Assembly (NCBI GenBank): GCA_963837365.1
Contig: CAWIMW010000003.1
Location: 682,001 to 746,000 of the forward strand
Origin: CAWBXL01 sp963837365
GTDB lineage: Bacteria > Acidobacteriota > Terriglobia > Terriglobales > Acidobacteriaceae
Reading direction: 5' to 3'
Length of the DNA stretch: 64,000 nucleotides
This document shows, in pieces, positions 33,272 through 43,079 of the stretch. The position numbers and the translations under genes were made by a program. The notes beneath the pieces were generated by a model. It was not told the DNA's origin, searched no databases, and worked only from the letters and a program-made list of their open reading frames with translations. The first letter of the stretch is position 1. Each line of letters opens with the position of its first letter.

Positions 33272-35125
33272 TCAGGGATGAGAAGGGTCATCCCCGGGCC
33301 ATTCAGCTGATACGGTGCTGGTCATTGACGAGGATCCACTATCGTTGCCGCGGTGAGAAATCCCAAAAGTCCGCGCTACCTTTATCAGTCCCGCGCCTGG
33401 GTCGCGCAACATCGCCATGTTGATTTTACCGGGCGATGCTAATGCGGTATCGGAAGGCAGCAATCCCACACATTGATTTCTTCCTAAAGCCTTCGCGCGA
33501 TAAAGCGCAATGTCCGCCAATTCGATTACCTCGTCAGCAATGAGCGCCTCATATGCATTTTCGCTCCAGGGGTACGGGGCCCAGCCAATCGAGCAGGTCT
33601 TGCGCAGGCGGACCGCGTTGGATAGCTGAAAGGGTTCTGAAGCCATCATTTCCAGGATGCGGCTGCAAAATACCGCAGTGCCGGCGCGGTCTGCCGCGCG
33701 GCTCATGATCATGAATTCTTCCCCGCCCCAACGCACCAGCACGTCGGACTTGCGCATGATTCGAGTAAGCCGCTCGGCCACCATTTTGAGCAGCTCGTCT
33801 CCCAGCGTATGCCCATGTTCGTCGTTGACGCTCTTGAAGAAATCAATGTCCACCATGATGAAAACCAGATCACGATGGTCACCCATGGCCGATGCAGTGC
33901 CTTCATTGCGCTGGTAGTTGCGCAGAACTTGTCCGGCATCGGAGTGTAGAGTCTCTTCCAGAAAACGGCGGTTCCATACCCCAGTGAGAGAATCAGTGTA
34001 GGAAATCTGTTGCAGCTCCAGATTCTTGCGCTGCAATTCCGAGCTGTGCCAGCGCAACGATTGTTCTTTGTCTGCAAGATCGTCCCGTAGCCGCACCATC
34101 TCCTCTAAATTGTGGTGCGATTCCCGGAGTAGCTGGAGCAGCCTTCTATCCTGCAATTGCTGCTTCACAAAGACTAAAGCACCCATGAGTAGCATGATGC
34201 CGATGGTGAGTACCATGCGGTAGGTCCGAATTGCTTGCGGGGTCTCTTTCCCGAACGTCGCCCAGGCAACCATCAATGGAGTTGAAAATACAGCCAGCAT
34301 GGCAAGCCGGGCGGCCCAAATGCTGTGCCTGGTCGCAGTTGTTTTTTCCGGCTCTTCCTGCAAAAGCCGGGGCGCAGCCGCGCCGACCGCTGCGAACCAA
34401 GTCATGGCGGCAATCAAGGGAAGATCGTAAAGGCTTCCCGTGTAATAAACATGAAAGTCAATCGCCACCCCGGCGGCGATCGAACCCAGTGCATACAGCG
34501 CAGCCGCACCAAAGAATTGCGTATAAATCGTTTTCCAGGATCTAGGGCTGTGCCGCGATACCAGCACCAGCCCTAGCAGAAAGACCAGGTGCTCGGATAG
34601 ATACAACATATTAAAGTTGTGACCATAAATTGCTTCATTGGGGTACACATACTGCCAGGGAATGACAAGGAATAAATAAAGATAAAGCCACCCAATCAAG
34701 AGCAACACGACATCCAGCGTGCCCAGACGGGTCAAATGCCGTTCCTGGCGCATATGCGGCTGTACAGCGAGTGCCGCCATCATCGGGACCATATGCAGGA
34801 ACAAGATGACGTCGCCTACGAATGGATTAGGAGTCTCCTCCCGGAGGATGACTTCAAAATAAGTCCACAGCAGCTGTGAACTCAGCCAGGCTCCAAACCC
34901 CAGCGACATCAGCGCCCAGAAGAATTTAGCCCTGTTATCTCCCTTGGTTACGTTGCGAACAACAAAAATTGTAGCTGCCAATAAAAGCAGGTTCTGGGTA
35001 AGATCACCGATTGCCGTCAAGGCAAAACTATGGGGCAGCCATAGCGTCAGCAATAGCTGAACAAACACGGGTGCGGAGGCCAAAAAGATCCACTTTTTGA
35101 CGGATCGTCCTAAACGGATTGACAC
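33272..35125 (-). CDS. Membrane diguanylate cyclase (GGDEF)
   Basis: The 617-residue protein has about nine to ten membrane helices in its first 325 residues, then a coiled-coil linker (RLLQLLRESHHNLEEMVRL) and a GGDEF domain at about 370-540. The active-site motif is GGEEF at 467-471. The inhibitory site RxxD (RKSD, 458-461) lies five residues upstream, so product inhibition by c-di-GMP is expected. The substrate-binding region DFFKSVNDEHGHTLGDELL is intact. The start is GTG at 35125. The N-terminal module is a multi-helix sensor of unknown ligand. No phosphodiesterase or c-di-GMP receptor is seen nearby. Confidence 0.93.
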   Translation of the reverse strand: MSIRLGRSVKKWIFLASAPVFVQLLLTLWLPHSFALTAIGDLTQNLLLLAATIFVVRNVTKGDNRAKFFWALMSLGFGAWLSSQLLWTYFEVILREETPNPFVGDVILFLHMVPMMAALAVQPHMRQERHLTRLGTLDVVLLLIGWLYLYLFLVIPWQYVYPNEAIYGHNFNMLYLSEHLVFLLGLVLVSRHSPRSWKTIYTQFFGAAALYALGSIAAGVAIDFHVYYTGSLYDLPLIAAMTWFAAVGAAAPRLLQEEPEKTTATRHSIWAARLAMLAVFSTPLMVAWATFGKETPQAIRTYRMVLTIGIMLLMGALVFVKQQLQDRRLLQLLRESHHNLEEMVRLRDDLADKEQSLRWHSSELQRKNLELQQISYTDSLTGVWNRRFLEETLHSDAGQVLRNYQRNEGTASAMGDHRDLVFIMVDIDFFKSVNDEHGHTLGDELLKMVAERLTRIMRKSDVLVRWGGEEFMIMSRAADRAGTAVFCSRILEMMASEPFQLSNAVRLRKTCSIGWAPYPWSENAYEALIADEVIELADIALYRAKALGRNQCVGLLPSDTALASPGKINMAMLRDPGAGLIKVARTFGISHRGNDSGSSSMTSTVSAEWPGDDPSHP

Positions 35126-35625
35126 AGGCTAATTGTAAGAGGCGGGGCTGGGATGTTGATGGTTACTCTGGTAACCGCTCAACCAGTGAGAGTGAGATTG
35201 GGAACCTGGTGTGTTGTCTGAAGCTGCAAGTAATTTCCCACCTGGGACAGGACTGCATTCCTGGATGCCATAGATGAAATGCGGCTCGCGGGGAGCCCCT
35301 TGATTGGGTCGGTTTCCCACGAAGCCCTAGCTATGGCCCCCGGCTCATCCAACTCGGGTTAGCGCTTCTTGCCGGACAGCGCGTCTCGCCATATAAACTA
35401 TGTAGAACATCGACTTGTCGCTACGCCCACGGCCAGAGAATTGAGTCAGGCTTGAATCTACAAATTTTCAATAGAACTATTGCCCCATTGCATTTGCGCT
35501 ACAGGCATTCCGCGAAAGCGGGTACTTGGAGAAGGTCCAGCGCCGAGCGCCGCGAACGCAATGTCGAACCTGCCGCATCCTATGCATAGAATAGCCGTTA
35601 CATAAAATCTATTTCAGGAGGGAAC
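35126..35625. promoter_or_regulatory. 500-base intergenic region with inverted repeat
   Basis: No gene is credible here. GGTTAC at 35161-35166 and GTAACC at 35171-35176 form a perfect inverted repeat around TCTG. The flanks TTGA and TCAA extend it imperfectly, a shape that suits an operator for the divergent cyclase or the glycosidase. The right end carries AGGAGG for the GH28 gene. No riboswitch or RNA gene was recognised. Confidence 0.35.
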
Positions 35626-37239
35626 GTGCTCTCCAACAGAATGACCCGAAAAGATTTTCTGGCAACTACATTGGGGGCTGGGATCGGCTCCGTTTCAAGG
35701 ATATCCCCTGCTCTTGCCGAACCTGCGAAATCGAAAACAACCGGTCACGGTGGCCCCATTCTTTTTGACGTCCGCACCTTCGGAGCAACCGGGGATGGTA
35801 AAACCATCGACACCCCAGTCATTAATAAGGCAATCGAAACAATTTCGGGGAAGGGCGGCGGCACGCTGGTCTTCCCAGCCGGAACGTACCTTTGTTATTC
35901 CGTACGTCTGAAGAGTTTGGTATCGCTCTTTCTGGATGCCGGCGCCACAATTCAGGCCGCCGAGGTTCCCCCTGAAGGAACAACTACAGGGGGATACGAT
36001 CCGGCGGGCCCACCCCAACCTTGGGAAAAATTTCAGGACTTTGGCCACAACCACTGGCGGAATAGCCTGCTATGGGGCGAAGACCTGCACGATGTGAGCA
36101 TCTTTGGCCCTGGATTGATCTGGGGAAAAGGATTAAGTCGCGGCGAGGGGAACGAGTTGCCGCGGGCCGAGAGCCCGGGTGTCGGAAACAAAGGAATTTC
36201 CCTGAAGAACTGCCGCAATGTGACCTTACGCAATTTTTCCATGTTGATGTGCGGCCACTTCGCCATGCTGTTGACCGGCGTGGACAATCTGCTGATTGAC
36301 GGCATCAAGATCGATACCAACCGGGACGGCATGGATATTGATTGCTGCAAGAATGTTCATGTTTCCAACTGCACGGTGAATTCGCCGTGGGATGATGCGA
36401 TTGTTCCAAAAAGTTCCTTTGCTCTGGGATACGCGCGCACGACGGAAAACCTGACTATTTCCGATTGCTATGTGACCGGGGCCTATGACTACGGCACGCT
36501 TCTCGACGGTACCTTAAGGCGGATGAACTATCCGCCGGGACGCCGGCCTATCGGGCGGATCAAATTTGGCACGGAATCAAACGGTGGGTTCAAGAACATC
36601 GCGGTTACCAACTGCATTTTTGAATACTGCCGTGGGCTCGCGTTGGAAACTGTAGACGGCGCGATGATGGAAGACATTACGATCAGTAATCTCACGATGC
36701 GAGAAATGGTGCATTCTCCAATCTTCCTGCGGCTGGGAGCTCGCATGCGTGGGCCAGAAGGAGTAAAGCCGGGAGTGTTGAAACGCGTCATCCTGAGCAA
36801 TATCGTCAGTTCGAATGCGGTGGCGGAGTATCCCTCGATTATTTGTGGAATTCCCGGCAGCCTCATCGAGGACATTAAGATCTCCGACGTCTATCTCCAC
36901 CAACTTGGTGGTGGGACAAAGCAGTGGGCGGCGCTGGAGCCTCCGGAAAAAGAGAACGGTTACCCGGAAGCGACCATGTTCGGTACGCTCCCCGCGCGTG
37001 GGTTCTTTCTGCGCCATGCGCGCAATCTTGAATTCAGCAATATTGAAATTGCCACAGCGAATGTAGATGAGCGTCCGGCTTTCTGGATGCAGGACGTGGA
37101 TGGGGTGGACCTCTTCCGCGTGAAAGCGGGGAAAAATACCGCCGCTTATTCTCTGCGCGATGTAAAGGACTTCCGGAGCTTTGGCAGCAAGGACTTTGCC
37201 GATAGAACCGAAGCTGTCGCCACTCGTTTGGACTTCTAA
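35626..37239 (+). CDS. Glycoside hydrolase family 28 (polygalacturonase-type)
   Basis: The 537-residue protein starts at a GTG four bases after AGGAGG. It opens with a Tat-like signal (TRKDFLATTLGAGIGSV) and then the GH28 opening FDVRTFGATGDGKTIDT, followed by right-handed parallel beta-helix coils. Active-site features include NRDGMDID, PWDDAIVPKS and GRIKFGTES, matching the NTD, DD and RIK blocks of the family. The usual G-H-G may be replaced. The family cleaves polygalacturonan or rhamnogalacturonan. It is probably co-transcribed with the six-hairpin hydrolase 48 bases downstream, suggesting exported pectin breakdown. Confidence 0.88.
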   Translation: MLSNRMTRKDFLATTLGAGIGSVSRISPALAEPAKSKTTGHGGPILFDVRTFGATGDGKTIDTPVINKAIETISGKGGGTLVFPAGTYLCYSVRLKSLVSLFLDAGATIQAAEVPPEGTTTGGYDPAGPPQPWEKFQDFGHNHWRNSLLWGEDLHDVSIFGPGLIWGKGLSRGEGNELPRAESPGVGNKGISLKNCRNVTLRNFSMLMCGHFAMLLTGVDNLLIDGIKIDTNRDGMDIDCCKNVHVSNCTVNSPWDDAIVPKSSFALGYARTTENLTISDCYVTGAYDYGTLLDGTLRRMNYPPGRRPIGRIKFGTESNGGFKNIAVTNCIFEYCRGLALETVDGAMMEDITISNLTMREMVHSPIFLRLGARMRGPEGVKPGVLKRVILSNIVSSNAVAEYPSIICGIPGSLIEDIKISDVYLHQLGGGTKQWAALEPPEKENGYPEATMFGTLPARGFFLRHARNLEFSNIEIATANVDERPAFWMQDVDGVDLFRVKAGKNTAAYSLRDVKDFRSFGSKDFADRTEAVATRLDF

Positions 37240-37287
37240 TAAAAAGAGCTACGCTTGTGGTTAGAGCACGAGAATCGGGACTGAGTC

Positions 37288-38883
37288 ATGAAACGGCGCG
37301 AGTTTCTCGTGAAGTCCGGGATGGTGATGGGGGCAGCGGCTTTACCTCGTGTGCTTAGTGCATTCGACAAGGCTACGCAGGAAGCGGCTTCGCAGAGTCT
37401 TTCACGGATTTCCTTCCAAACCAACGACGCGGCTTACCAGAGGATATACGCAAGCGCGCTCGGTACTTTGGCGCGCAACACGGTCACGGTGTACAGGTAC
37501 GCCGAACCGGTTCTGAGCGAAGGCAGCAACTATGCAGGGATCTGGCTGGAGTGCGCGCCGCAGGAAGGCCTGGTGTATGCCGACATTGGCCGCGATGTAG
37601 CCCGCAACAATCATCTCGCATTCTATGCTCTACAAAAAGAAGACGGACAAATTCCCTGTTGGTCCAGGACCACCAGGACCGGTTTTGCCCAGATTCAAAT
37701 GGTGGTTCCGATTGCCGCCACCGCCTGGGAACTCTCGCAACAGACCGGCGACTCCGAACTTCTGGACAAGGCTTACGCTGGGTCGAGCCGCTGGGACGAA
37801 TGGCTACGGCGCTATCGTGACACCAGAAAAACCGGCTTGTGCGAAGGATTCTGCTGTTGGGACACGGGGCACGATTACAGCCCGCGTTGGGCGGGAATGC
37901 CGAACAATTGTCCGGATGGCGACGCCCGCAAATGTCCGCCCGTCCTCTCCCTTCCACGACTGTGCCCCGATCTTTCTGCAACGGTTTATGGCGGCCGTAT
38001 GGCACTGGCAGGCATGGCCAGGGCCCTGGGGAAAAATTCTGAAGCAGACCGCTGGCTTGCGGATGCCGATACCATCCGGTCTCTGATTCTGACCAAGCTT
38101 TACTCCGCGGGCGACGCCGCATTCTATGACCTGGATGCGCAAGACAAGTTTGTCCGGGTGCGGGGTGACGTCATCAGCCGCGTACTGGGAGAGCACGTTG
38201 TGGATCAAAAACTTTTTGCCACAATTTACGAACGTGAGATTCACAGCCCCAAGGCCTTTTGGGCGCCGTATCCTCTCTCGTCGATTGCACTGGATGACCC
38301 CACCTTCGTGCGTCCGATTCCGCGCAATTCCTGGGGTGGGGCTTCGCAGGCCCTCACTGCGCTACGCGCGCCCCGCTGGATGGAGCACTACGGCAAACCC
38401 GCTGATCTCGCTCATCTCATGCAGCAATGGAATAAAGCCATTCTGCGTGCAGGAAAGTTCCTGCAACAGATGGATCCGCTCGACGGAGCCTTCACGGACG
38501 ATACCGGTGATTATTCTCCTGCCGCGCTCGTTTTTTTGGATTTCACGTGGAGGCTATCTGGTGTTCGCCAAGTGGAAAACACTTTGGAGTGGAACGTTCG
38601 ACCACCCGAACCTGGAATCCACTCCAGCTATCGCCTACAAATTACTTCTTCGAAGACCGCTGAAATTCGGTACGCTTCTGGCGGCGCAGAGCTTTTTCTC
38701 AACAATACGCTTCTGTATCGCACCAGCGATGTTGTCCGTCTGGTCACCGACTACGATGGAAAACTACAGAATGGAGTGGGCGTAGCTTCAGAACTATCCA
38801 AAGTCGCCGTGCGCAACGCCTCGGGTCATGAGCAAAAGTTCTCGGTTCAGCCGAATGCAAGCCTAGCGCTGAAATCGCTCTAA
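37288..38883 (+). CDS. Tat-exported (alpha/alpha)6-barrel glycosidase
   Basis: The 531-residue protein has a twin-arginine signal (MKRREFLVKSGMVMGAAALP). The body resembles six-hairpin glycosidases of the mannosylglycerate-hydrolase-like/GH63-type group, with SNYAGIWLECAPQEG and EGFCCWDTGHDYSPRWAGM, where Asp and Glu may be catalytic. NSWGGASQALTALRAPRWMEH in the last third recalls the conserved W-G-G block of these enzymes. The last 110 residues look like a beta-sandwich. I cannot name the substrate. The GH28 neighbour suggests action on a plant or algal polysaccharide fragment. Confidence 0.8.
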   Translation: MKRREFLVKSGMVMGAAALPRVLSAFDKATQEAASQSLSRISFQTNDAAYQRIYASALGTLARNTVTVYRYAEPVLSEGSNYAGIWLECAPQEGLVYADIGRDVARNNHLAFYALQKEDGQIPCWSRTTRTGFAQIQMVVPIAATAWELSQQTGDSELLDKAYAGSSRWDEWLRRYRDTRKTGLCEGFCCWDTGHDYSPRWAGMPNNCPDGDARKCPPVLSLPRLCPDLSATVYGGRMALAGMARALGKNSEADRWLADADTIRSLILTKLYSAGDAAFYDLDAQDKFVRVRGDVISRVLGEHVVDQKLFATIYEREIHSPKAFWAPYPLSSIALDDPTFVRPIPRNSWGGASQALTALRAPRWMEHYGKPADLAHLMQQWNKAILRAGKFLQQMDPLDGAFTDDTGDYSPAALVFLDFTWRLSGVRQVENTLEWNVRPPEPGIHSSYRLQITSSKTAEIRYASGGAELFLNNTLLYRTSDVVRLVTDYDGKLQNGVGVASELSKVAVRNASGHEQKFSVQPNASLALKSL

Positions 38884-38969
38884 TTGTCGCCACTCGGCAT
38901 TAATTCCCATGATTCAATTCACTTTCCCGATATGCAAAATTGTTGGCCCTTTGAAACCCACATAATCTA

Positions 38970-39506
38970 ATGAGTTCTATGACCAACTCAACCCAACCTT
39001 TCGATTCCAAATCAGTATCCATTGCGGCCTTGAGCGACCAGGACTGGCCGGCTGTCGGCGCAATCTACACGGAAGGCATTGCAACCGGCAATGCAACGTT
39101 CGAGCAGTCCGTTCCCGATTGGCAGAAATGGGACGCTAGCCATCTTCGCTCTTGCCGGCTGGTAGCACGCACGGGGGATGAAGTGCTGGGCTGGGCGGCA
39201 CTGACTCCTGTCTCGGGTCGTTGCGTTTATGCAGGTGTAGCTGAGATCAGCATTTATGTGGCGGAACGTGCTCGAGGCCGGCAGATTGGGACGAAACTGT
39301 TGCGAGCACTGGTCGCAGCGTCCGAACAAGAGGGCATCTGGACCTTGCAGGCCGGCATTTTCTCCGAAAACGTTGCCAGTATTGAATTGCATAAACGCTG
39401 CGGCTTCGCGATGATCGGGACCCGAGAAAAGCTTGGCAAAATGAATGGCCGTTGGCGTGATGTGGTGTTAATGGAACGCAGAAGTCAAATTGTTGGAATT
39501 GACTAA
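38970..39506 (+). CDS. GNAT N-acetyltransferase, phosphinothricin-acetyltransferase-like
   Basis: The 178-residue protein has the GNAT fold with VAEISIYVAERARGRQIGTKLL, where R-x-x-x-x-G forms the acetyl-CoA phosphate loop, and FSENVASIELHKRCGF, the typical C-terminal acetyl-CoA block. YTEGIATGNATFEQ and GWAALTPVSGRCVYAGVAE fit the Pat/MddA subgroup, which acetylates phosphinothricin or methionine sulfone or sulfoximine. The real substrate is unknown. The start could be 38970 or 38979. It ends one base from the convergent secreted-protein gene. Confidence 0.87.
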   Translation: MSSMTNSTQPFDSKSVSIAALSDQDWPAVGAIYTEGIATGNATFEQSVPDWQKWDASHLRSCRLVARTGDEVLGWAALTPVSGRCVYAGVAEISIYVAERARGRQIGTKLLRALVAASEQEGIWTLQAGIFSENVASIELHKRCGFAMIGTREKLGKMNGRWRDVVLMERRSQIVGID

Positions 39507-39507
39507 A

Positions 39508-40710
39508 CTAATCAAGCAACGGCAGCAGGCTTTGGAAGTCGAAGGTCTTGCGGAACTCAATGACCCGAAGATACTGCGGATCATAAGATCGCTCGCGCAA
39601 TCCCTTGTCATAAAGCCGGCCAACAACCAAGGATTGAAAATCGGTGCGTGGCCGGGAGCGGTCGAAAAAAACCGGGTTAAGGCGAACCAAAGGCTGCGCT
39701 CCATGCTGACTTGAAGCTGCAAGCAGGCGATCTCCCGGCCGACGATCTAGCGTGTAGTAGGCTTGTTGATTACGTTGCTCAGGAGACAAGGAATTGAGTT
39801 CCGCCTGATAACCGTCCAACTCTTTTTGCTTGAACTGTTCAGCTTCGCTGGGCGTCCCAGCACTGGCGGCATCTGCCTTCAGCCTTTCTTCCTGCTTCCT
39901 TTCACTTTCTTCGGTGATGCGAAGGAAATCAGCGGCACCCTTGGGATTGACGGCTAATAGCTGTTGATACGAACGCTCGCGCTCCTGCTGATGCTTCTCA
40001 CGGTTGGCAAGCCAGCGGCCATATTCGCTAGATCGTTGATTGTGCTCGGCTTGGGCTCTTGCCAACTCCGTCTGCGCCTGGCGAATTCTGGCTTGTAGAA
40101 AGCTCCCTGCGCCAACCGGCAGAAAAACCGGCCTGGGGATTTTCGTGATTACGATGCTTCCATTCTTATATAGGGGAAATCCAGACACCGTCCGCGCCAC
40201 TTCGGGGGCCATAAAAATCTGGCCGCGGTCGTCCTGCGCGACATCGGCCGAATTTGAATAAACGCGCACCAGGGAGTTCACATCCACAAAGAAGTGCGGC
40301 CCTTCATCCGCGACCACAGCCTTGGCCGTCCCCGCATAGTAGGCGTAGGAAAAAGTGCCCACCATCAGATAACCCGGTATCGGTCCCGTACGGTTGCCGG
40401 GATAGTCGTCAAGAAACTCAATCGTGGCGTTCACACACCCGGTAGGCCAAGCTTGAATTCCCATGGGCGGATTGAACACCTGCGACTGGTGGATGGCTTC
40501 CGACAGCTTCAGAAGTTTGGCCGAGTAAATGCGATTCTGCGCAGCAGTCAGTCCATGGCCCGAGCCGTCACAGCTCATTCGGAACGGCTTCCATACGCCG
40601 ACTTTGTCGGGCAGATATTGGACTTTGTTCTGGGCGATCGTGCTGTTCGTTAAGCCGACGATTACCAGAAGATGAATGCCAATAGCGAACGGGAGCGGCT
40701 TCAATCGCAT
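39508..40710 (-). CDS. Secreted protein with coiled-coil middle, unknown
   Basis: The 400-residue protein has a Sec signal peptide (KPLPFAIGIHLLVIVGLTNSTIA). The N-terminal half is beta-rich with two cysteines (RMSCDGSG and PTGCVNAT). The middle at about 208-320 is a long charged coiled coil with QTELARAQAEHNQ and EESERKQEERLKAD. The C-terminal part is Arg-rich (PQYLRVIEFRKTFDF). I do not recognise the family. It shares its direction with the next gene at 40751-42196, 40 bases upstream, so they may form a transcript. Confidence 0.7.
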   Translation of the reverse strand: MRLKPLPFAIGIHLLVIVGLTNSTIAQNKVQYLPDKVGVWKPFRMSCDGSGHGLTAAQNRIYSAKLLKLSEAIHQSQVFNPPMGIQAWPTGCVNATIEFLDDYPGNRTGPIPGYLMVGTFSYAYYAGTAKAVVADEGPHFFVDVNSLVRVYSNSADVAQDDRGQIFMAPEVARTVSGFPLYKNGSIVITKIPRPVFLPVGAGSFLQARIRQAQTELARAQAEHNQRSSEYGRWLANREKHQQERERSYQQLLAVNPKGAADFLRITEESERKQEERLKADAASAGTPSEAEQFKQKELDGYQAELNSLSPEQRNQQAYYTLDRRPGDRLLAASSQHGAQPLVRLNPVFFDRSRPRTDFQSLVVGRLYDKGLRERSYDPQYLRVIEFRKTFDFQSLLPLLD

Positions 40711-40750
40711 CGCAGGCTCTTCTTAGCTCTTTTTGGAAGACATGCTCTAA

Positions 40751-42196
40751 TCATTTTTGCCGTGGAGTCAGCTCCAGCTTGCACTTTGCCCACCTGGATT
40801 CTTCGCCCGCAGCCTGTACCTCATAACTGCCACCGTTCACCAGATCCACATTGGTGAAATAGCATGCAAATGCATTATCTGAATCGCTTGGACTAAGATG
40901 GGTCATCTTGCCATGGTCAATAAATTGGCAGTCTCCAATCGTAGGGCTGCCTTCGATGTGTAAGGTTCCCAGACCGCCTGAACCATCTAGTTGGCTCATG
41001 CCTTTGCAGGCGCTGCTAGTGCCAAACCTCGGGGAATTTGCGCTGCCTTGAAACGTACCTGACCCGCGAAGGCTGAGAGTCCCCCCAGGGCCTGCGACAA
41101 GATCGAATGAGCCTTGAAGCAGCCGGTCCTCCACGGCAAATTCCAGGTAGCCCTCGCGGTGCATGTGATAAACGATGGTTCCGTCGCTGCCTCCCGGCGG
41201 AGGCACGGGGTCACACTTGGCTACTGATTTGCTGATATCGTCAACTTGTCGTTGCGCGACATCCTTTAGAGTGCTGTCATTCCACATGGCAACCGGCGCT
41301 GTAAGCATTCCGGCAGGACCTAAAAGGCCAGAAGCAACAGACGCCTCCTGATTCAAAAACCTCACGGCGGTAGCTTGCTCCACCGTCGAGCGTGCGCTAT
41401 CGATTCCAGCCAGCGTTTGGTCCCGGTAGCCTGGATTATCTTGATATGCCTTTTGCGTTACTGGGTTGGTGGGATTCTCCGCGCAATCCCGCAACTTATC
41501 TAACTGGTTCATCCAGTTGTCGTGCTGCTCGGTCTTCTGGGTGGCCTTAAAAATGTTGTAAAGAGCGCCGGCCGTCTTGGTAAGAATTCCGAAACCCGAG
41601 GAAACGCCCATGCCCCCACCTCCACCCCCACCCTGTGCCCACACCGAAGGCACAAGCTGAAACAGACTGGAGGAGGACTGCTGGCGGATCTTCTGCTGCA
41701 AATCTTCCGGGACGCTACTGTAAGGGACAAAGTATTGCAATGTGATTCGAGTTTTATCTGGACCGTCGGGTGCAGACGAAAACCTCACATTATAGACTTG
41801 CGGTCCGGTTTGCGCCGCATGTTCCAGTTCCGCCGGAGTGGGAGTGTATTTCTGGTCGGGCTGGATGGTGATAGTTTCATCCGCAGTTGCTCCGTCCGGG
41901 AAAGTAATGGCCAACTGCGCCGATGTAGTGCTCTGGCTGACAACCTGGGTTTTTGCTCCCGCGAGGTACACCGCACCTTGCTGATTGATGGCGAATTCGG
42001 TCATCAGCATTTTGACTGAAGGATCGATGACCGGGTTTCTCGATGGCTCCCCAATGCTAGCCGATGCTGATTTGCTGACATTTGGCTGAGTGCGAGCCAA
42101 TCGCTGCAAGAACAGGTGTACGCCCCAGCCAATACCCGCTGCTCCCACAAGCAGGAGTATCAAGATGACAATCATCGTTTTCACGTTAAGTCTCAT
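40751..42196 (-). CDS. Membrane-anchored protein of unknown function
   Basis: The 481-residue protein has one N-terminal membrane helix (MIVILILLLVGAAGIGWGVHLFL) and a large exterior. A glycine run (AQGGGGGGGMGVSSGFG) lies near 195. The C-terminal part (about 330-480) has cysteines at regular spacing (KSVAKCDPV, SACKGMSQ, GDCQFIDH, FACYFTN, AKCKLEL), suggesting disulfides, with Ser/Gly-rich beta strands. I do not recognise the family. It lies directly upstream of the 39508-40710 gene in the same direction and is divergent from the paralogue pair at 42348-43712. Confidence 0.68.
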   Translation of the reverse strand: MRLNVKTMIVILILLLVGAAGIGWGVHLFLQRLARTQPNVSKSASASIGEPSRNPVIDPSVKMLMTEFAINQQGAVYLAGAKTQVVSQSTTSAQLAITFPDGATADETITIQPDQKYTPTPAELEHAAQTGPQVYNVRFSSAPDGPDKTRITLQYFVPYSSVPEDLQQKIRQQSSSSLFQLVPSVWAQGGGGGGGMGVSSGFGILTKTAGALYNIFKATQKTEQHDNWMNQLDKLRDCAENPTNPVTQKAYQDNPGYRDQTLAGIDSARSTVEQATAVRFLNQEASVASGLLGPAGMLTAPVAMWNDSTLKDVAQRQVDDISKSVAKCDPVPPPGGSDGTIVYHMHREGYLEFAVEDRLLQGSFDLVAGPGGTLSLRGSGTFQGSANSPRFGTSSACKGMSQLDGSGGLGTLHIEGSPTIGDCQFIDHGKMTHLSPSDSDNAFACYFTNVDLVNGGSYEVQAAGEESRWAKCKLELTPRQK

Positions 42197-42347
42197 TCAC
42201 AAGTAAAGCTTTGTTCATGCTTCCCCGCCTACATGGAAAGGCGGAAACGGAACGGAAGATTGGTTCACGGATACAAATCCTGACCCGATTCCGCATGTAG
42301 TTGCCGCCTCTATAGACAGAGGAGTTTCACCCGATCCGGGGAAAGCC

Positions 42348-43040
42348 ATGAAAATATTCAAAATACGTGAGGTACTGGTATTGGCTGTTGGGTTGGGCCT
42401 GGTTCCAATTGGAATGACGCAAAAGAACCTTGCTTCCAAAGCGAGTATCCATGCAAATGCGGGCCCGTCCCCTGCTGGGGCCGGAAATGATTCGGGCCCG
42501 CATGAAGGCATTAAAGTGCACGGGCACTGGACGATTGTGATACACGATCCGAAGGGCGGCGTGGTATCGCGGCATGAGTTTGAGAATTCTTATTTCAGCA
42601 ACGGCGCAAAGTCAATCCTGAACGAACTTCTCGCCCGAAAAATGACACCAGGCTTTTGGCTCATCGGCCTAAGAGGTTCTACATCAAATTGGTGCGTGAC
42701 CGTCAAGCCGCCGGGCAACACTTCGCCCTTTTGTGCGATCACCGAGCCCAACTACGCTGGGTATGATAAGTTCGCGGACGCCAAGACGCTCACGACCACA
42801 CTATCGGCGCCCATTGAAAACAAGTTTGTTCTCTCCGGCACGATAACCGCCCAGGTCGCTGGCTCTATCGATTCGGTTCAGACCTGGCTCACTCCATGCC
42901 CGGCGACCAATGCTCCCTCAACTCCGTGCGATGCTCAGGTTGCCGACGGATACTACCTGTTCACCACGGCCAACATCACGCCGGTGAATTTCCAAGCTGG
43001 ACAACAGATTTTGGTTAACGTGGAGATCAGCTTCTCTTAA
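42348..43040 (+). CDS. Secreted VHG-W/FENS protein, copy 1
   Basis: The 230-residue protein has a signal peptide (FKIREVLVLAVGLGLVPIG) and then the pattern KVHGHWTIVIHDPKGGV, H-E-F-E-N-S and a beta-rich remainder ending NFQAGQQILVNVEISFS. It shares VHG-x-W-T, FENS and the ending with the next gene, so the two are tandem paralogues. I recall similar short proteins in Acidobacteriota with no known role. GGGGA precedes the ATG. There is a region with two Cys (NWCVTVKP, PFCAITE) that could form a disulfide. No enzymatic motif is seen. Confidence 0.72.
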   Translation: MKIFKIREVLVLAVGLGLVPIGMTQKNLASKASIHANAGPSPAGAGNDSGPHEGIKVHGHWTIVIHDPKGGVVSRHEFENSYFSNGAKSILNELLARKMTPGFWLIGLRGSTSNWCVTVKPPGNTSPFCAITEPNYAGYDKFADAKTLTTTLSAPIENKFVLSGTITAQVAGSIDSVQTWLTPCPATNAPSTPCDAQVADGYYLFTTANITPVNFQAGQQILVNVEISFS

Positions 43041-43079
43041 GTATGAGAGCAGTGACGTTTGGATGCACTGGAGGAAAGC

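Noticed and set aside
35129..35320. A 63-codon minus-strand frame in the gap before GH28
   Set aside because: Composition is random-looking (Ser, His, Gln and Pro mix), with no ribosome binding site or motif.
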